64,000 nt of DNA from Gnetum montanum (lineage: Eukaryota > Streptophyta > Gnetopsida > Gnetales > Gnetaceae), in the NCBI GenBank assembly GCA_015680685.1, contig MNCI01003361.1, positions 519,328-583,327 of the forward strand. The letters are read 5' to 3'. How positions within the stretch are numbered: the stretch's first letter is position 1; every line of letters begins with the position of its first letter. Positions 24,961-37,321 of this stretch are shown here, piece by piece. The position numbers were made by a program, and so were the translations under genes. The notes under the pieces are model-generated. The model had not been told where the DNA came from, did no database searches, and saw only the letters and a list, made by a program, of their open reading frames with translations.

Positions 24961-26630
24961 CACACCAGCAAAGAGGAGTTCATCAAGAAACTAATCGAAA
25001 AGTGAGCTCTCCTCCTTTTTGTTATCCCATTGTAACCAAGACAAGTGGTTAGCAACCACATTCCCAATTACTTTTCAATCTACCATTATGAGATCAAATT
25101 CCTACAATATCACAGTTGTCAGCTTGTTGATCACATAGAAAATTGCACTATGATCCATGTGCAGAAGCATCTTGTATCCAAGCACATAGTACATGAATTT
25201 TTCCAAGGCATACACCACTACCATCAATTCTCTTTCTATTATGGTGTAGTTGAGTTGTGTACCCACAATGGTTCAACTCACACAGTGGATGTAGTAAGAA
25301 CATTTTTTATCATCCAATTATGTTAGCACAACTCCCAAGGCATAGTTTGATGCATTCATCATGATGTGAAATGGTCAAGACCAGTTAAGTACTCATAGAA
25401 TTAGAGTTTCTAAAAGCTTCTCTTTGAGTTGCTCGAATAACTTTTCAAATTCTTTGGTTCATATGAACTGAGCATCTTTCTTTGTCAAATCTACCAATGG
25501 TTTAGCAATCTTAGAGAAATTCTCTATGAATCATTGGTAGTAGCCAATGTGTCCAAGGAATGACTAGACATATTTGATGACTTCTAATTGGAAAGTTATT
25601 TCTTGGATGATCCTAATTTTTTTAGGGTCCACCTCAATCCTTACTTTTGAGATTCTGTGCCCCATCACAATGCCCTCCTGGATCATTAGATGGCTCTTTT
25701 GCTAATTGAGCTAAAGATTAGTCTCCACACATGTTTTTAGCACTTGATCAAGGTGGTCCAAGGCTTGCTCAAACATAGCACCATAGGTGGAGAAGTCATC
25801 CATGAATATTTCCACCTTGCTACCAATTTTTTATTAAATAATGCTAAGGACAAGGTGTTGGAAAGTTGTTGAGGCATTACACAAACTAAATGGCATCTTT
25901 CTATATGCAAAAGTCTCCTAAGGTCTTGTGAATGTAGTTTTGGCCTAGTCTTCCAATACAATCTAAATTTGGTTATAGCCACTATAACCATCCATAAAGC
26001 TATAGAAACAATAATAAGAAATAGTGTCTAACATCTAGTCCACAAATGACAATGGAAAATGATCTTTGTATGTCATCATATTCAACAACCTAAAGTCAAT
26101 ACAGACCCTCCACTTGCCACATTTCTATGGCATAATCACAAGTAGGCTAATCTACTAGCTATCTACAATTGGATATATGAACCCCACCTTAAAGAGTTGT
26201 TCAATCTCCTCCTTGACAATTTGCTTCAACTTGGGGTTTAACCATCATTACAGCTACCTCTTTGGCTTTATAGAAGGATCGGTAGAGATGCAATGCTAAC
26301 ATATCCTCTGATCGATCCCAATGAGTTTGGGATATGACCAAGTAAAGGTTTTTAGCCATTTTTTAATCACCTTAAACAACATCTTTTTCTGTTTAAGAGT
26401 AAGGTTGGCATTGATTATCACTAACTTGCCATTTTTCAAAAAATCATACTCCATGCCAGCAAGTAGAGTTTTTAACTCTAATGGATCTGATTTAAAATTT
26501 TCAAGGATTTCCAACTCTCCTCAATAAGTGTCATCAAGTTCATCATTAGAGAGTTGGTAATGAACTTGATTGAATTCATCCATGCCTTCAACATAGGCAC
26601 ATGTTAAGCTCTCAATTGGTTCCATGCAAA
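24961..26630 (-). pseudogene. Reverse transcriptase/RNase H region of pol (element 2), decayed
   Basis: RT active site intact as VEIFMDDFSTYG (FMDD at 25795-25806, minus). Other RT blocks (MDGYSGYN, then MPFSLCNA) lie to the right on the plus scale. RNase H is recognisable by TQLNYT-ERELMVVVYALEKF near 25170-25300. The Athila-type linker TWSYPKLIGIDQRIC is at about 26296-26350. Stops are nearly all TAG at Gln/Trp positions. Confidence 0.78.
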
Positions 26631-26639
26631 GTGTGTTGC

Positions 26640-27290
26640 TTTCAAGATTAGTTGTTACCCATGGGATGTCCTCTTACTTTATGGCTGTTGTGTACAAGCA
26701 CCTTTGAATTTCGGTTTCATCTGCATGTTATGATTAATGTACTTTTTATGGCCCATAGTTTCTACACACAAGTACACCCTGTATCACTATATGTGATGCA
26801 TAGAACTCTCTTCTTCTCAATCTTGGCAAATGCATTTTCCTTGGAAATTTCCAAGGAAAGATCTCTCTAATTCCCAACCATGCATTAATAGTACTTAGCT
26901 AACCTCTTTCCATGATGATTCAAAATTTCCCCTTGAAATTTTTAACATAGAACAATAGGAAGTTAGTAAGATAGGACCACCCACAAAAAACAGTTATAAT
27001 GTCCTCCACCAGTCCCAAGGGAACAATGATGGACTAGTCAACTAACTTAAGGTGAATGTTACTCTTTTTGAGTGGAGTTAGGTTCCAGGCTTTGTACATC
27101 TCATGTGAAATTTCATTTATACTAGAACACGAATCCAAAAAATTTTTACAAGGCTTATTCCTAGTGATTTGCAAATAGATCAAAGAACTCCCAAGATCCA
27201 ATCTTTTCCTAGGAAGGTAGCTAGCCTTTATCCAATTAGTTACCACATGGGTCAACATGACAGTATGCACTTTGGACGATGCTTGGTTCA
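26640..27290 (-). pseudogene. Aspartic protease domain (element 2), active site lost
   Basis: The minus strand aligns with the protease of elements 1 and 4, but the D-L-G-S-S block reads D-S-C-S-S (in NFLDSCSSINEISHEMYKAW). Leu and Gly of the flap-side loop are therefore changed and the enzyme would be dead. Flanks ESPLNQASSKVHTVMLTHVV and LPRKRLDLGSSLIYLQITRN are well kept. Confidence 0.72.
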
Positions 27291-27299
27291 AAGGGGACT

Positions 27300-29830
27300 C
27301 AAATGAATTAGATGTAGAGAATAAAGGCGAAGAAAGGTTATCAGTCGCATGAGTCTGTGAGGGCTTGGTAGCACTACTGGTTTGAAAGAATGGTCTTTTT
27401 CATGATCTGGTTTCCAAACCACTTAGCTGAGCAGCCGACTATAAGTTAATAGCCCTGATAGTGTTACATTGTTGTGGCTGCATTGGAATTTTACCCTACA
27501 TGGATGGAGTAGGTGGTAATTGGATTAAGGGTAGAGGGACATGTGGAAAAGGATGAGGAGGGTGATAAGGATATGAGGATTACCCTCTAAGAGATGGAAA
27601 ATGAGCTTTGTAATACTTAGAAGGGAAGTAGTGATGTTGAAATGAGGCATGACTAGAAGAGTCACGTGAAGACATGGGTTGTTAAACATAGTACCTATAT
27701 AGATTTAGCTACTTATCACGATACTACTACCTTAGTGGTGGCATCCCCCACAACTGTGGATGCTACCACTAATGATACTACTCATATGCTTGTGGTGGAG
27801 CTCCACTTGGATAATAGGCTTATTGTTGTTGGAATTGCCTTAGATTATCGTAAGGATAAGGCAATCTTCTAGGTGCTTGCCTTCTCACCATTCTAGGATT
27901 TAGAGTATACACCCTAGACTCTTGCAAGTGTGACATAACAAGAAAACATCCCTTAGGATGTTCATATAGGTAGATGTCACCCACTGTCATCATCTAATTT
28001 AGACTCCACAACCTCCTCTATGGTAGCAGCTTTACCCTTACCCCTTTGGTGGGCATGTTTAGCTTCCTTCCTTCTCCTATGATTCCTATCGCTACTTTTC
28101 TCTTTAGATTCCTCTATTATTTTTAGAGTTGTTTGCAATTTTTCATTCAAAGAGTCCCATATTTTGTCTATCTTAGCCGAAATTTTAGACATAGATTTTT
28201 GAATCAGCAAATTTTTTTGTTGCACCATCTCATCAAGTGATGTCTCCTCCTCATTGTCATAGAACCAAACTTCTCTTTTACTAATGGAAGGATCCTTGTT
28301 GTACTCAATACTTTCCCATTTTCTTAGCTCTTATTCTTCCTTAGCAACCTACTTAATTAGCCTTTGAATCTAATGGGCTCTAAGTTTTGACAGTCTTCCT
28401 TGGGCATAGACCCCAAAAGTTCTCCTCATTTTTTATCATAGCCCATCTATGATATGGTGAAACTACTCTCTTTAAGAATAACTATGGTCAGGACATCTAT
28501 GCAAAAGGGAATAGTACCTATCATAGCTACATCCAAGGGTCCATGTGTTCCTTATCTCCATCCTTGGATCTACTTTCTCAAGTTGAACACTCAAGAGTAC
28601 ATCTGATACTTATCATTAAATAGCTTAAAGCATTATACTCCATCTACAAATTGATCCCAACTCCAAGGACTAATACCAACTTTTAGCTTCTTTTATGAGT
28701 GTCCTAGGGAACAACTTAATCTTTTGTCATTCATTTTCGACATTTTGTAAGGCACATGCATCATGAAAGGCTTAAGGATGGTTTTGCAAATATAAGTTGT
28801 ATCCCCCTCAAACATGGAGATTTTATTTATATCTAACCACTTTATTATGCTATCTTTCACATGCCTAGATGGAATTCTCACTACCTTTGCGATATTTAGC
28901 AAGTTCTAAGTTACAAGAAAAGGATCATCATAGTCATGGCCTATATGATGGACATGATGCCTATGATGCCCTCTGCAGTCCCTTCTCTTACGATGGTGAG
29001 CCTTCTTGAATGCTCACACCCTTGATCTTAACTGGTGTAGTAGGCTCTACGATCATGATCATCTCTATTTCGCTAGTCACCTCTATCATGGTCATGTTCT
29101 TTATGGCTTTAGTTAGAGCTAGAAGAGGAAGATGATGATGAAGGAGAAGAGGAAGGAGGATCGACATCACCACAGTTCCTACCACCCCTTCTTCAATGAT
29201 CATGGCCATGATAATCATCATGATGCCTATCTTCGTTCCTGCAATGACTCCCACCTTTGGATCCCCCATGATCATGGAACTTGTTCTTACTTGAACCAGG
29301 ATGGTTTATAGTGGACTATAAATTTTGGTTCAAGCCCCCTTTATTAAAACCAAGGGGAGGAGAGTTAGTGACATGAGAACCCCTAAATAAGGCATCCTCG
29401 CTATCTTTCCAACTTAGTAAGAAAAAATGGATATTGAACCATTTATCCTTTGAAGCTGCATAACACTTCTCCTATTGCCAATCGATTTTTCATTGTGCTT
29501 CAGTGGGATAGTAATCCCTGGAATCATGATCCTACGCAACGTATTCAACATGGAGCCCCTAGATGTCCAACCTCATAAGAATTTATTGGAGCATCATAGG
29601 AACTAATTAATCAAGCAACAACACAATGTTGCACTCCATGTTCCTCCATCACATCTAGTCATCTTGATGTAGGAAGAAGGTGAAATCAGGCACATACTCA
29701 TTAGGATTAGTACATAACACTTAGCATTGCTGGGGCACTGGCTAGTTTGATTGTTCATTCCTTTGATTGGATGTATACTTGAACATAGGCATAGAATCAT
29801 CCCTGTGAGAAAAAGAAATCTTAGATTAAA
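27300..29830 (-). pseudogene. gag region (element 2), decayed
   Basis: The minus strand carries, in order, an N-terminal part (FSHRDDSMPMFKYTSNQR; the start ATG appears lost), the low-complexity Ser/Gly/His/Asp stretch, the capsid-type domain (about 28600-28900), and a basic coiled region (AKIDKIWDSLNEKLQTTLKI, about 28100-28230). A knuckle-like block and a Pro/Tyr/His-rich tail with PRRLPYPYDN follow. It keeps the C-terminal half that element 4 has lost. Confidence 0.65.
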
Positions 29831-29955
29831 AGAAAACACCAATTTTCTTTTTACAATTATTATTATTATTTAGAATTATTTTGATCTTAAGGTTTGATCC
29901 AATGATATTGAATAATTTTTCACTAAGTCCTAGAAGCACAAGAAGCTACCTAAAG

Positions 29956-29973
29956 TACCTAGCAACAGTGCTA
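29956..29973 (-). other. Primer binding site, tRNA-Asp type, decayed (element 2)
   Basis: The minus strand reads TAGCACTGTTGCTAGGTA, one base from the LTR, at the place and in the pattern of TGGCGCCGTTGCCGGGGA. Confidence 0.7.
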
Positions 29974-29974
29974 A

Positions 29975-30708
29975 TGATGAGTAGTGAGTATACCCTATGC
30001 CCAACCATACGAATCACTAGCATTCACTCAACGATTTGGAAATATTCCAAAGACTTTAGGTTTTTAACTACACTGGTTCTAGGAGGTGAAACTAACCATT
30101 ATAATTGTTGTCTTCCCAATTCCACTTGTGAAGTGCAAGAGTATGGTTTAAGTGTAACTGAGGCATATGATTTTTATCATTTTTACCTTTTATGTTCTAA
30201 TTCGCCTAAGAATTAAGAATAAATAATAAGATAATTTAATGTCTAATTAATTTAATCATCAACTAATATCTAACTAATCCTAACATAAAAATTTGGTCAC
30301 ACTTGTTGTACACATCTTGAACACATATAGCACTACTAGGCTACCAAATGTTAAGCGTTATTAGGATTACCAAGGGTTAGATGTAAGCTTGAAGTGGTCA
30401 TACTTATGTTCACTATTTAATCTATATTTATTAATTACTTGATTACTTAAAAAACACTAAAGAAAATTAGGTGAATATTAAATGCTTAAGGAAACAATTA
30501 ATCTAGTCCAAGTGCTACAAGGTTAGATCAGAAATCTCATCTTTATTGTCATACACACTGAAGTTCTCAAGTACAACAGTGCTCAAATAAAGATCCCTAC
30601 ACTCTTTAACTCCTACTGTGGGCACTCACAAAATATTCTAACTCTGAAGTGGAAAAACTACTAGAGCTTTGCTACAACTATAAAAGACTTATGCCATAAA
30701 TGCAACTA
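29975..30708 (-). repeat. 5' LTR of element 2, truncated
   Basis: Plus strand TGATGAGTAGTGAGTATACCC... colinear with 17627-18360, ending abruptly after atgccataaatgcaac. The outer part is absent and a copia-type LTR begins about 40 bp on. Confidence 0.85.
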
Positions 30709-30750
30709 CAATATTCCATCTTTGTCTAATTTGGTCTAATATAGACATGC

Positions 30751-31115
30751 TAATTAAGGTATATATTCTATAATACTATAAGAATTTATGTACATTATCA
30801 CAATGTACAATATTGCCACAATGTTGGTGCATTATGCTACTTGTTAGTTAAAACTTATTATAATTAACTTGATTATCTATGTCTCTTAATTAATTTTAAT
30901 CATTCAATCATGTCTATTTATTCTGTTGACATGACTATTCCTCATAGCCTATATATGTGTTGATTCTAATTCATTCATATAACACAACAGAAACATAGAA
31001 GTACAATATAGTGTAATCAATCTCTATTTATACACTTAATTATTCAAGTATAACTCAAATATTTTATACTGTGGCTATTATAGTATTCACAATGGATTAC
31101 AATTTCAATATGTTT
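30751..31115 (+). repeat. Lone copia-type LTR, 3' end missing
   Basis: Colinear with the LTRs at 31187 and 34913 from the first bases (TAATTAAGG for TGTTAAAGA) to acttataagagttatt, then diverges. It shares gtacattatcacaatgtaca and gttggtgcattatgctacttgtta. It belongs to the same family as the neighbouring element but has no partner. Confidence 0.75.
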
Positions 31116-31186
31116 TTTTACTTATAAGAGTTATTTTCTTCAATACTATTTGTACAATTAGCATATTTGTTCTTCGCAAGGAATTT

Positions 31187-31635
31187 TGTTAAAGATTTGA
31201 TGTATTCTATAACACTGTAAACATTTATGTACATTATCACAATGTACAACATTGCCAAAATGTTGGTGCATTATGCTACTTGTTATTTAAAACTTATTAT
31301 AATTAATTCTATTATTTATGTCTCTTACTTAATTTTAACCACTCAATCATGTCTATTTGTTATGTCGACATGACTATTCCTCATAACCTATGTATGTGTT
31401 AATTCCAATACATTCATACAACACAAGGGAAATAAAGAAGTAAAATATAGTGTAATCAATCTATGTTTATACATTTAATTATTCAAGTACAAATCAAATA
31501 CTTTATGTTGTGGCTATTATACTATTCACAGTGTGTTACAATTTCAATATGTTTTTTTTTTTTTTTTACTTATAAGAGTTATTGATTGTTTCTAATTTCT
31601 CAAACCTGGTCATCTAAACATCACAAAACTTAAGA
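31187..31635 (+). repeat. 5' LTR of the non-autonomous copia-type element
   Basis: 449 bp starting TGTTAAAGATTTGATG, ending ACTTAAGA before the primer site. It includes a T-run (31551-31568) absent from the other LTR. Confidence 0.8.
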
Positions 31636-31648
31636 TGGTATTGAAACT
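31636..31648 (+). other. Primer binding site, initiator-Met tRNA type
   Basis: TGGTATTGAAACT directly after the LTR; the consensus for plant copia elements is TGGTATCAGAGC. Confidence 0.65.
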
Positions 31649-32391
31649 AAGTTTTGATGACTAAATTTACCAACACCGTGAAATATTTGTGGTGATTTGG
31701 TTGCTAGATGAATACAATGATAGGGCAAGTAAAAAAACAAACTACATAAATCTCATTTTCATATTTCAAAAATATGACGAGTCCATAGAGCTCTTACTCT
31801 TAGTAAACAATGATTATTCTAAGCTAATTTGTAATTAATATAGTACTCTCACCCTCACAAAAGTACCTATAAGTTAAAAATAATCATTCTATATCTCAAA
31901 TCCATGGTTTTTGTCTAAGTTGTTGTGCTTGAAGTTTATTATTTAAAACTACCATAGAATAATTAAAAAGGATGCACAATGTGTAGATTAACTTGATTAT
32001 GAATTGCGCATACACTAGTTTTATCATTTAAATTGATTTTTTTAAAACACTAATTCCACACAAGCTATCATACAACTATTTAGGATGATGGCATGTGATG
32101 GCAAATGACAAGAATAAACACAAGTTCATCTTAAAGGAAGCACAATATTAGAACCCCTTCTCTAATTTCCTCTAATCACACCTAGTTATAAACACCATCA
32201 CCGTCATAAGCATCGACACTATTGTCAAATTTTTTTAGGGGAAATCCCCATGGTGAAGGTTTCAATTCAACTGAAAAAGATAATAAGTAAAAAATCAAGC
32301 TCCAACTAGCAATGACCACTCATTCTAAAGTCATTTCCAATAATTCAAGCAATTTTGATCTACTCCTATTCAAAGAGAAAATTTCAAATAT

Positions 32392-34246
32392 TTGACTCCT
32401 AGGGTTAGTATTCATTACCATCACTTTCATCTATCCTTGGTCATCAAGTTGGTAGAATCAACTCATGGTGTTGAATCTGACAAGTCTAGTCTTGCACTGT
32501 TTGTAGAGTTTGTAGTGTTGAAGGACCATGTGGTGGTGGAAAACTTTGTAAGAACCTACAATACTAGTTGGTTTATTTTTCAATTTAGAAAGACATGGAC
32601 ATTCTCCAAAAATCAAAAAAGGTTCTTTTAGCTATATTTTTAGATAATGAAAATAAATTTGCAATAAAGAAAGTTATTTTCCCTAGGCATTAGTTGCTAG
32701 AGTGCTTTGTTAGTGTAGAGGAATGGGAAAACGCCTACACCATCACCATAGCCAACATTTTAATCTCATAGTTGAAAATGCCATATTCTAATCTTGTTAG
32801 TTTATTGCCTATCTAATATCAATGAAAAATAGAAAAAATGTCATTTCATGACCTCTATTATGTCTACTCTATGTCACGATGAAGAAGGATATCCATGTTG
32901 ATTGGATTTTAGTTTTGAAGATAGAAATGATGGAGAAGGTACATTCATATTACACTCCTTCAACCCTTCATTTTTCTTATGGCTACCTCTTACCCACATT
33001 TGTCAAAGCCTTCAAGAATGTCAACATCACTCATATCACCATGGTTGTGAAAGAGAAAAATAAAGAGTTAATTTCCTGATAAGTTTTTGAAGCCTTCTCA
33101 AAGACTAAGCAAACAATCACATAGCTAGTATTAATAAGTGAACCAACTAATGTCTAGGTTGAGTGGTGCAGTAAACCAAATTGTGATTATTTAACCCCAT
33201 CCACTATGTGTGCAATAATGTAACACTGTAGGTTTGAGAATAAAGTCATCCATCAAGAGGCAACCATTAATTTCTTCAAGACATCTATGAAGAAGAGCCC
33301 TGTGGAAGAGACACTTTACAATCAAGTTGCATGAATAGATTTTGGGCATATTAATAAGGATTACTTTTCCTTAGCAATCAAACACATCATGAATAAAGAT
33401 ATCAATAGACTTTCAAAGACTCACATCATCATGATGAGTAATGATCTTTTGTATGATTTAATGATTATGAATTACATTGTGATGGTTTGTTACTTCAAAA
33501 CAAAGGCTTATGATGCTATGATGAGTAACAATAAACAAGTGTTTAATCCTACTTTGGCACAAAATGAGGCATCGAATAAGTATTTAGCAACTACCTACCA
33601 ATAGAAGAAAAAGTATGTCAAAGCCTTTGCCAAGTACAAGGGAGAGGTAGAAGGTGCACTAAAATTTGTTTAAAAGAAATTTTAGGAGTTAGCAACACTA
33701 AAGCATACAAGGAACACCGTGAGTTCTAGTTCAAAGACAAAGCTTGCAAGTAGATTATAGGAACTGACAATGAGAACTATGGAATTGGAGGTTGACAAAT
33801 TAGCAATGCAAAATAAGGCCTCCAAACTCTAAGAAGAACTTAACATGGTATAGAACTAAATGAAAAATCTTATTAAATAGAAAAATGAATTATCATGAAC
33901 CTTTAATGAAGAGAGAAAAAAGTTAGATGCCATGGTAAAAAGTTTACAACAACAATCAATTAATGATGTGTTTATAACTCACTATAAAAAAATGTTTAAA
34001 ACTACTTTGCAGAAGGGTTATGAGCTACCACCTATAAAAACAATGTTACCACCATCAATTCTAACAGCTTATGATGAAATAAAGAATGAGATAGAGAAAG
34101 AACTATCTGAGAAAGTTCCACTATCATCAGGTAAACCTCCTAAAGAATCCATGGTGAAGGAAACTAACCTAGAATCTAGGGGTGACTCATTGTCAAGTAT
34201 GTTTGATAATTTAATAAATGATAATATAGACTTATTTTTTGAGTGA
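32392..34246 (+). pseudogene. Coiled-coil ORF of the non-autonomous copia-type element
   Basis: A degenerate frame, best kept in three pieces (32879-33079, 33389-33604, 33932-34246). The middle to C-terminal part is rich in K, E, L, Q and N with heptad spacing (a coiled coil around 33600-33960), then a tail containing YELPPIKTMLPPSILTAYDE and an acidic end. I do not recognise the family. Domain type and position recall ORF3 of the Athila-like elements, though I see no clear sequence match. TAG stops dominate. Confidence 0.45.
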
Positions 34247-34784
34247 TGATTTAATTAAATCCTTTGTTTGAATTTATTTTAACTATAGTATCTCTTGTGT
34301 TTCATGATGATGTTTATTACCTTAATTCACCATGATAAGCATGCCTTTTATTTTGTATGGTAGATTATTTGATTTTGATATAATATATTTTGAAAGAGAT
34401 GATTGCCCCTAATATCTTTAGTCATTCTCTTGTGTAGTTTGGGAGTTATTTAAATGACCAAAATGATTTATAACATAAGTTTGGAAAAGAAATATGCTTG
34501 CCTTTATATTATATTTATAATAATAGTTTTACTAATTATAAACATAATTTCTTTAGTCATATGGTGCTCATTATGAAATGTGTTATATAAAAGTAATTCC
34601 ACTTTAGAATGTTACTTCATGAATAAGAATCTTTAATTCATGTAGTATAGTGAAGAATGGTAATAAAGTGATATTTTATTTGGTAATAAAGTAATATTTT
34701 ATTTATCACTTAACCTAGTAAAGTTGGGGGGTGTTGGAACTTGAAATAAGTGAAACATAGGTACACCCTAAGATTTATAGAAGT

Positions 34785-34870
34785 TTATAACTTAGTGCTA
34801 CTTAGTAGGATTGACCTTGTGACCTAGGGTTACTAGGCTAAGACTCATACCACTAGAATAACACCTCATT
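34785..34870 (-). repeat. tRNA-like SINE fragment
   Basis: The minus strand has TTATTCTAGTGGTATGAG (A-box-like) and AGGTCAATCCTAC (B-box-like) at SINE spacing. It lies between the coiled-coil frame and the polypurine tract. Confidence 0.4.
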
Positions 34871-34897
34871 GTTAAGGATGCCATTATTTTCTATGTT

Positions 34898-34912
34898 AAG
34901 TTTGAGGGGTAG
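34898..34912 (+). other. Polypurine tract of the copia-type element
   Basis: AAGTTTGAGGGGTAG abuts the 3' LTR, as is usual in Ty1/copia elements. Confidence 0.7.
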
Positions 34913-35386
34913 TATTAAAGATTTGATATATTCTAGCAAGTGTAATATTTTAATTAAGATCTATATTTTGTAACACTGCAAACACTTATATACACTATCA
35001 TGGTGTACAACACTGCTATGGTGTTGGTTCATTACACTACTTGTTCGTTAAAATTCATTATAAGCAATTCCATTATTTATGTCTCTTAATTAATTTTAAC
35101 CACTCGTCATGTCTATTTATTCTATCAACATGACTATTCCTTACAACCTATATATGTATTGATTCTAGTTCATTCATACAATACAACAAAAATAGAGGAA
35201 TATAGTACAGTGTAATCCATTGTTGTTTATACATTTAATTGTTAGAGTATAACTTAAATACTTTACACTATGGCTACTGTAGTATTCATGGTGTGTTACA
35301 ATTTGAATATATTCTTTACTTAGAAAAGCCATCAATTGTTTCTAGTTTCCATAGATATGGTCATCTAAATCTCACAAAACTTAACA
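34913..35386 (+). repeat. 3' LTR of the non-autonomous copia-type element
   Basis: 474 bp, TATTAAAGATTTGATA...ACTTAACA, colinear with 31187-31635 with small indels. Confidence 0.8.
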
Positions 35387-35479
35387 ATTTTTTAGTCATC
35401 TAGCTATTTCAACTTCCAAATAATGAAATTCCATTTGTGTTTTGTTAATTGTGCATCATAAATGATAAGGAATAGTAGC

Positions 35480-35925
35480 TAGATAAATAGTTTTCCTTTG
35501 AATTAATGCCTCTCTTGATGGTATTTAGATAGTTTCTTTTTTTTTTTCCTTTTACATTTTTCAAAAGCTTTTAAAATGCTACTTAATATATCAATTTGCA
35601 AATTTTCCTAGGATTAGAATAAAGAATGTACTTTTGAATTAATGTCTCCCCTAATATTATTCAAATCAAAATGTTTTTGTTTTTTTTTCTTTTTCATTTT
35701 CCCAAAGTTTTGAAAATAATGTTTGTTTTATCCATTTACAAATTTGCTTAGGATTAGAATATGAAGAATGTACTCTTGAATTAATGCCTCCCCTTATACT
35801 ATTCAAATAGATTTTTTTTCTTTTGCTCTACATTTTTCCAAATTTTTTGAAATAATGCTCTTTTTATTAATTTGCAAATTTCCTTAAGATCAAAATAAAA
35901 ATGTACTCTTGAATATTCTATTTAT
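35480..35925. repeat. Tandem array, about 137-bp unit, 3 copies plus a partial
   Basis: Units begin at GAATTAATGCCTC (35500), 35636 and 35778, with a partial at 35911. Each carries a T-run, tttgcaaattt(c/t)ct, and ggattagaataaagaatgtac. It lies just beyond the 3' end of the minus-strand LINE at 35930 and may be that element's 3' UTR. Confidence 0.75.
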
Positions 35926-35929
35926 TAAG

Positions 35930-36850
35930 CCATAAAACTCCTTCATGAAGCCAACATTTATCATGTATTTCCATCATCACCTCTTTAGAGTATTTATCTA
36001 GTGAGGACACAAAAAGAATATGAGTGTGAATTATAAACTAACAAATAGCTCCAACTTCTAAGAGCATCACCTCTACTTTAAGAAGTATGGTATCCTATTG
36101 TGTGTCTCCTCACTTTAAATTCATCATGTAAAAAAGCTTATGAGATTTTTGTATATGTTTTTAGTATTTATTTAATAGAGCAAGACCCCATACAATATAG
36201 TCATAAAGAATAGTTATTTGAACAATAACATGATAAAGTAGGTTTCAAATATTCTGAATTAGAATAAACTCTTTCTTACATTTTCTTTTTAAAGAAAACA
36301 AAAGCCTTCATACTCTTTATAGCTATTTAATTAATGTACTAAATCTATTTGTAATTGCAGGAGCATTCTAGGCCAAGATATTTGGAAGAGGATGTTATGC
36401 TCACATGTGCATGTCCCATGGTAAAACTATAAATCTTATTATGTATGCCAAAAATCATGATTTTTGTTTTTGGACATTAACTTTCATTGCTAAATGCTCA
36501 CAAAAGTTAGTGAGAATATAAAGAATTTGCTACAATTTTTCAATTGAATTTCAAATTAAGATAACATCATCAATATAGAGTATGACTCTAACATGACTAC
36601 TTCTAATTATAATTGGAAATTAAGTTGGTATTTTATATATACACTCTTAAATTTTATCAATAAAAAGCCCCAATAAAGTAGAAGAAAGAGGACATCCTTG
36701 TTCAACATTAACATAACTATTAAATAAAATTCTCTCTTACCTATTTGGAAACTGAATGCATATATCTTTGTAAAGTATTTTGTACTATAGCAACTGCATG
36801 GCATGAAAATCGTGGTTTCTTTATTCACATATGTGTTATGCATGGCATCA
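35930..36850 (-). pseudogene. LINE (non-LTR) reverse transcriptase relic
   Basis: The minus strand reads, across frameshifts, VEQGCPLSSTLLGLFIDKI, then VILYIDDVILI (YIDD at 36566-36577, for the usual YADD), MKVNVQKQKIMIFG and SSSKYLGLE. Further down is a block with AFLHDEFKVRRHTIGYHT that corresponds to the conserved region after the RT of plant LINE ORF2. These are standard non-LTR RT landmarks. The 5' part of ORF2, with the endonuclease, is not seen. Decayed and inactive. Confidence 0.8.
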
Positions 36851-37321
36851 CTAGAAAATAATTGTTACAAAAAGAAACATAGTATGTACATGCATCATTG
36901 TACATGCATACATCATAAAAGATATGGATTTTTAACCTATATTGGGAATTTTATTACATCCATACATCCGATGGATTTATTGGACAATAAAAATGTACAT
37001 GTTATAAGTTTTGTAAACATCATTAAGAAAATTACAAAGTGATGTAGATAATGTTTAAAACAAATTCACTAAATTTGTAACTATAATATTTCACTTGTGT
37101 CTAATGTACTCAAATGTACAATATTGTAGGAAAATAGGATGTTTATCTTTAATGCTACCTATATTGCATAGTAATCATATTCATTTATCATAGTGAATTT
37201 TGAGTCATCAACTAACAAATGATGGAATCCCATGATGAAGTCCTATTAGAACCTAAATCAAGGCTTAGTCAGATGTCATAGTTTTTGGTTGGTATGGCTA
37301 ACTTATAGCTATTTGACTTTC
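36851..37321. other. Unassigned AT-rich sequence
   Basis: No supported gene. The last bases before 37322 may be more of the plastid insertion, but I could not match them. Confidence 0.4.

Larger units (their letters stand above)
17627..30708 (-). mobile_element. Athila-like Ty3/gypsy retrotransposon with truncated 5' LTR (element 2)
   Basis: About 13.1 kb on the minus strand, same family and gene order as element 1. The 3' LTR (17627-18474) is full; the 5' LTR starts at 29975 but stops near 30708 within the shared motif atgccataaatgc, losing roughly the outer 130 bp. Hence no second target repeat can be read (TAGAG lies at 17622-17626). Pol reads almost continuously on the minus strand if TAG stops are ignored. 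Confidence 0.88.
31187..35386 (+). mobile_element. Non-autonomous Ty1/copia-type element with a coiled-coil frame
   Basis: 4.2 kb with LTRs 31187-31635 and 34913-35386 (TGTTAAAG...TTAACA), an initiator-Met-type primer site and a polypurine tract. Flanks are AATTT (31182-31186) and ATTTT (35387-35391), a likely 5-bp target repeat with one change. The interior has no recognisable gag, protease, integrase or RT. Instead there is a degenerate frame ending in a charged coiled coil. It would depend on an autonomous copia element for movement. Confidence 0.78.
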
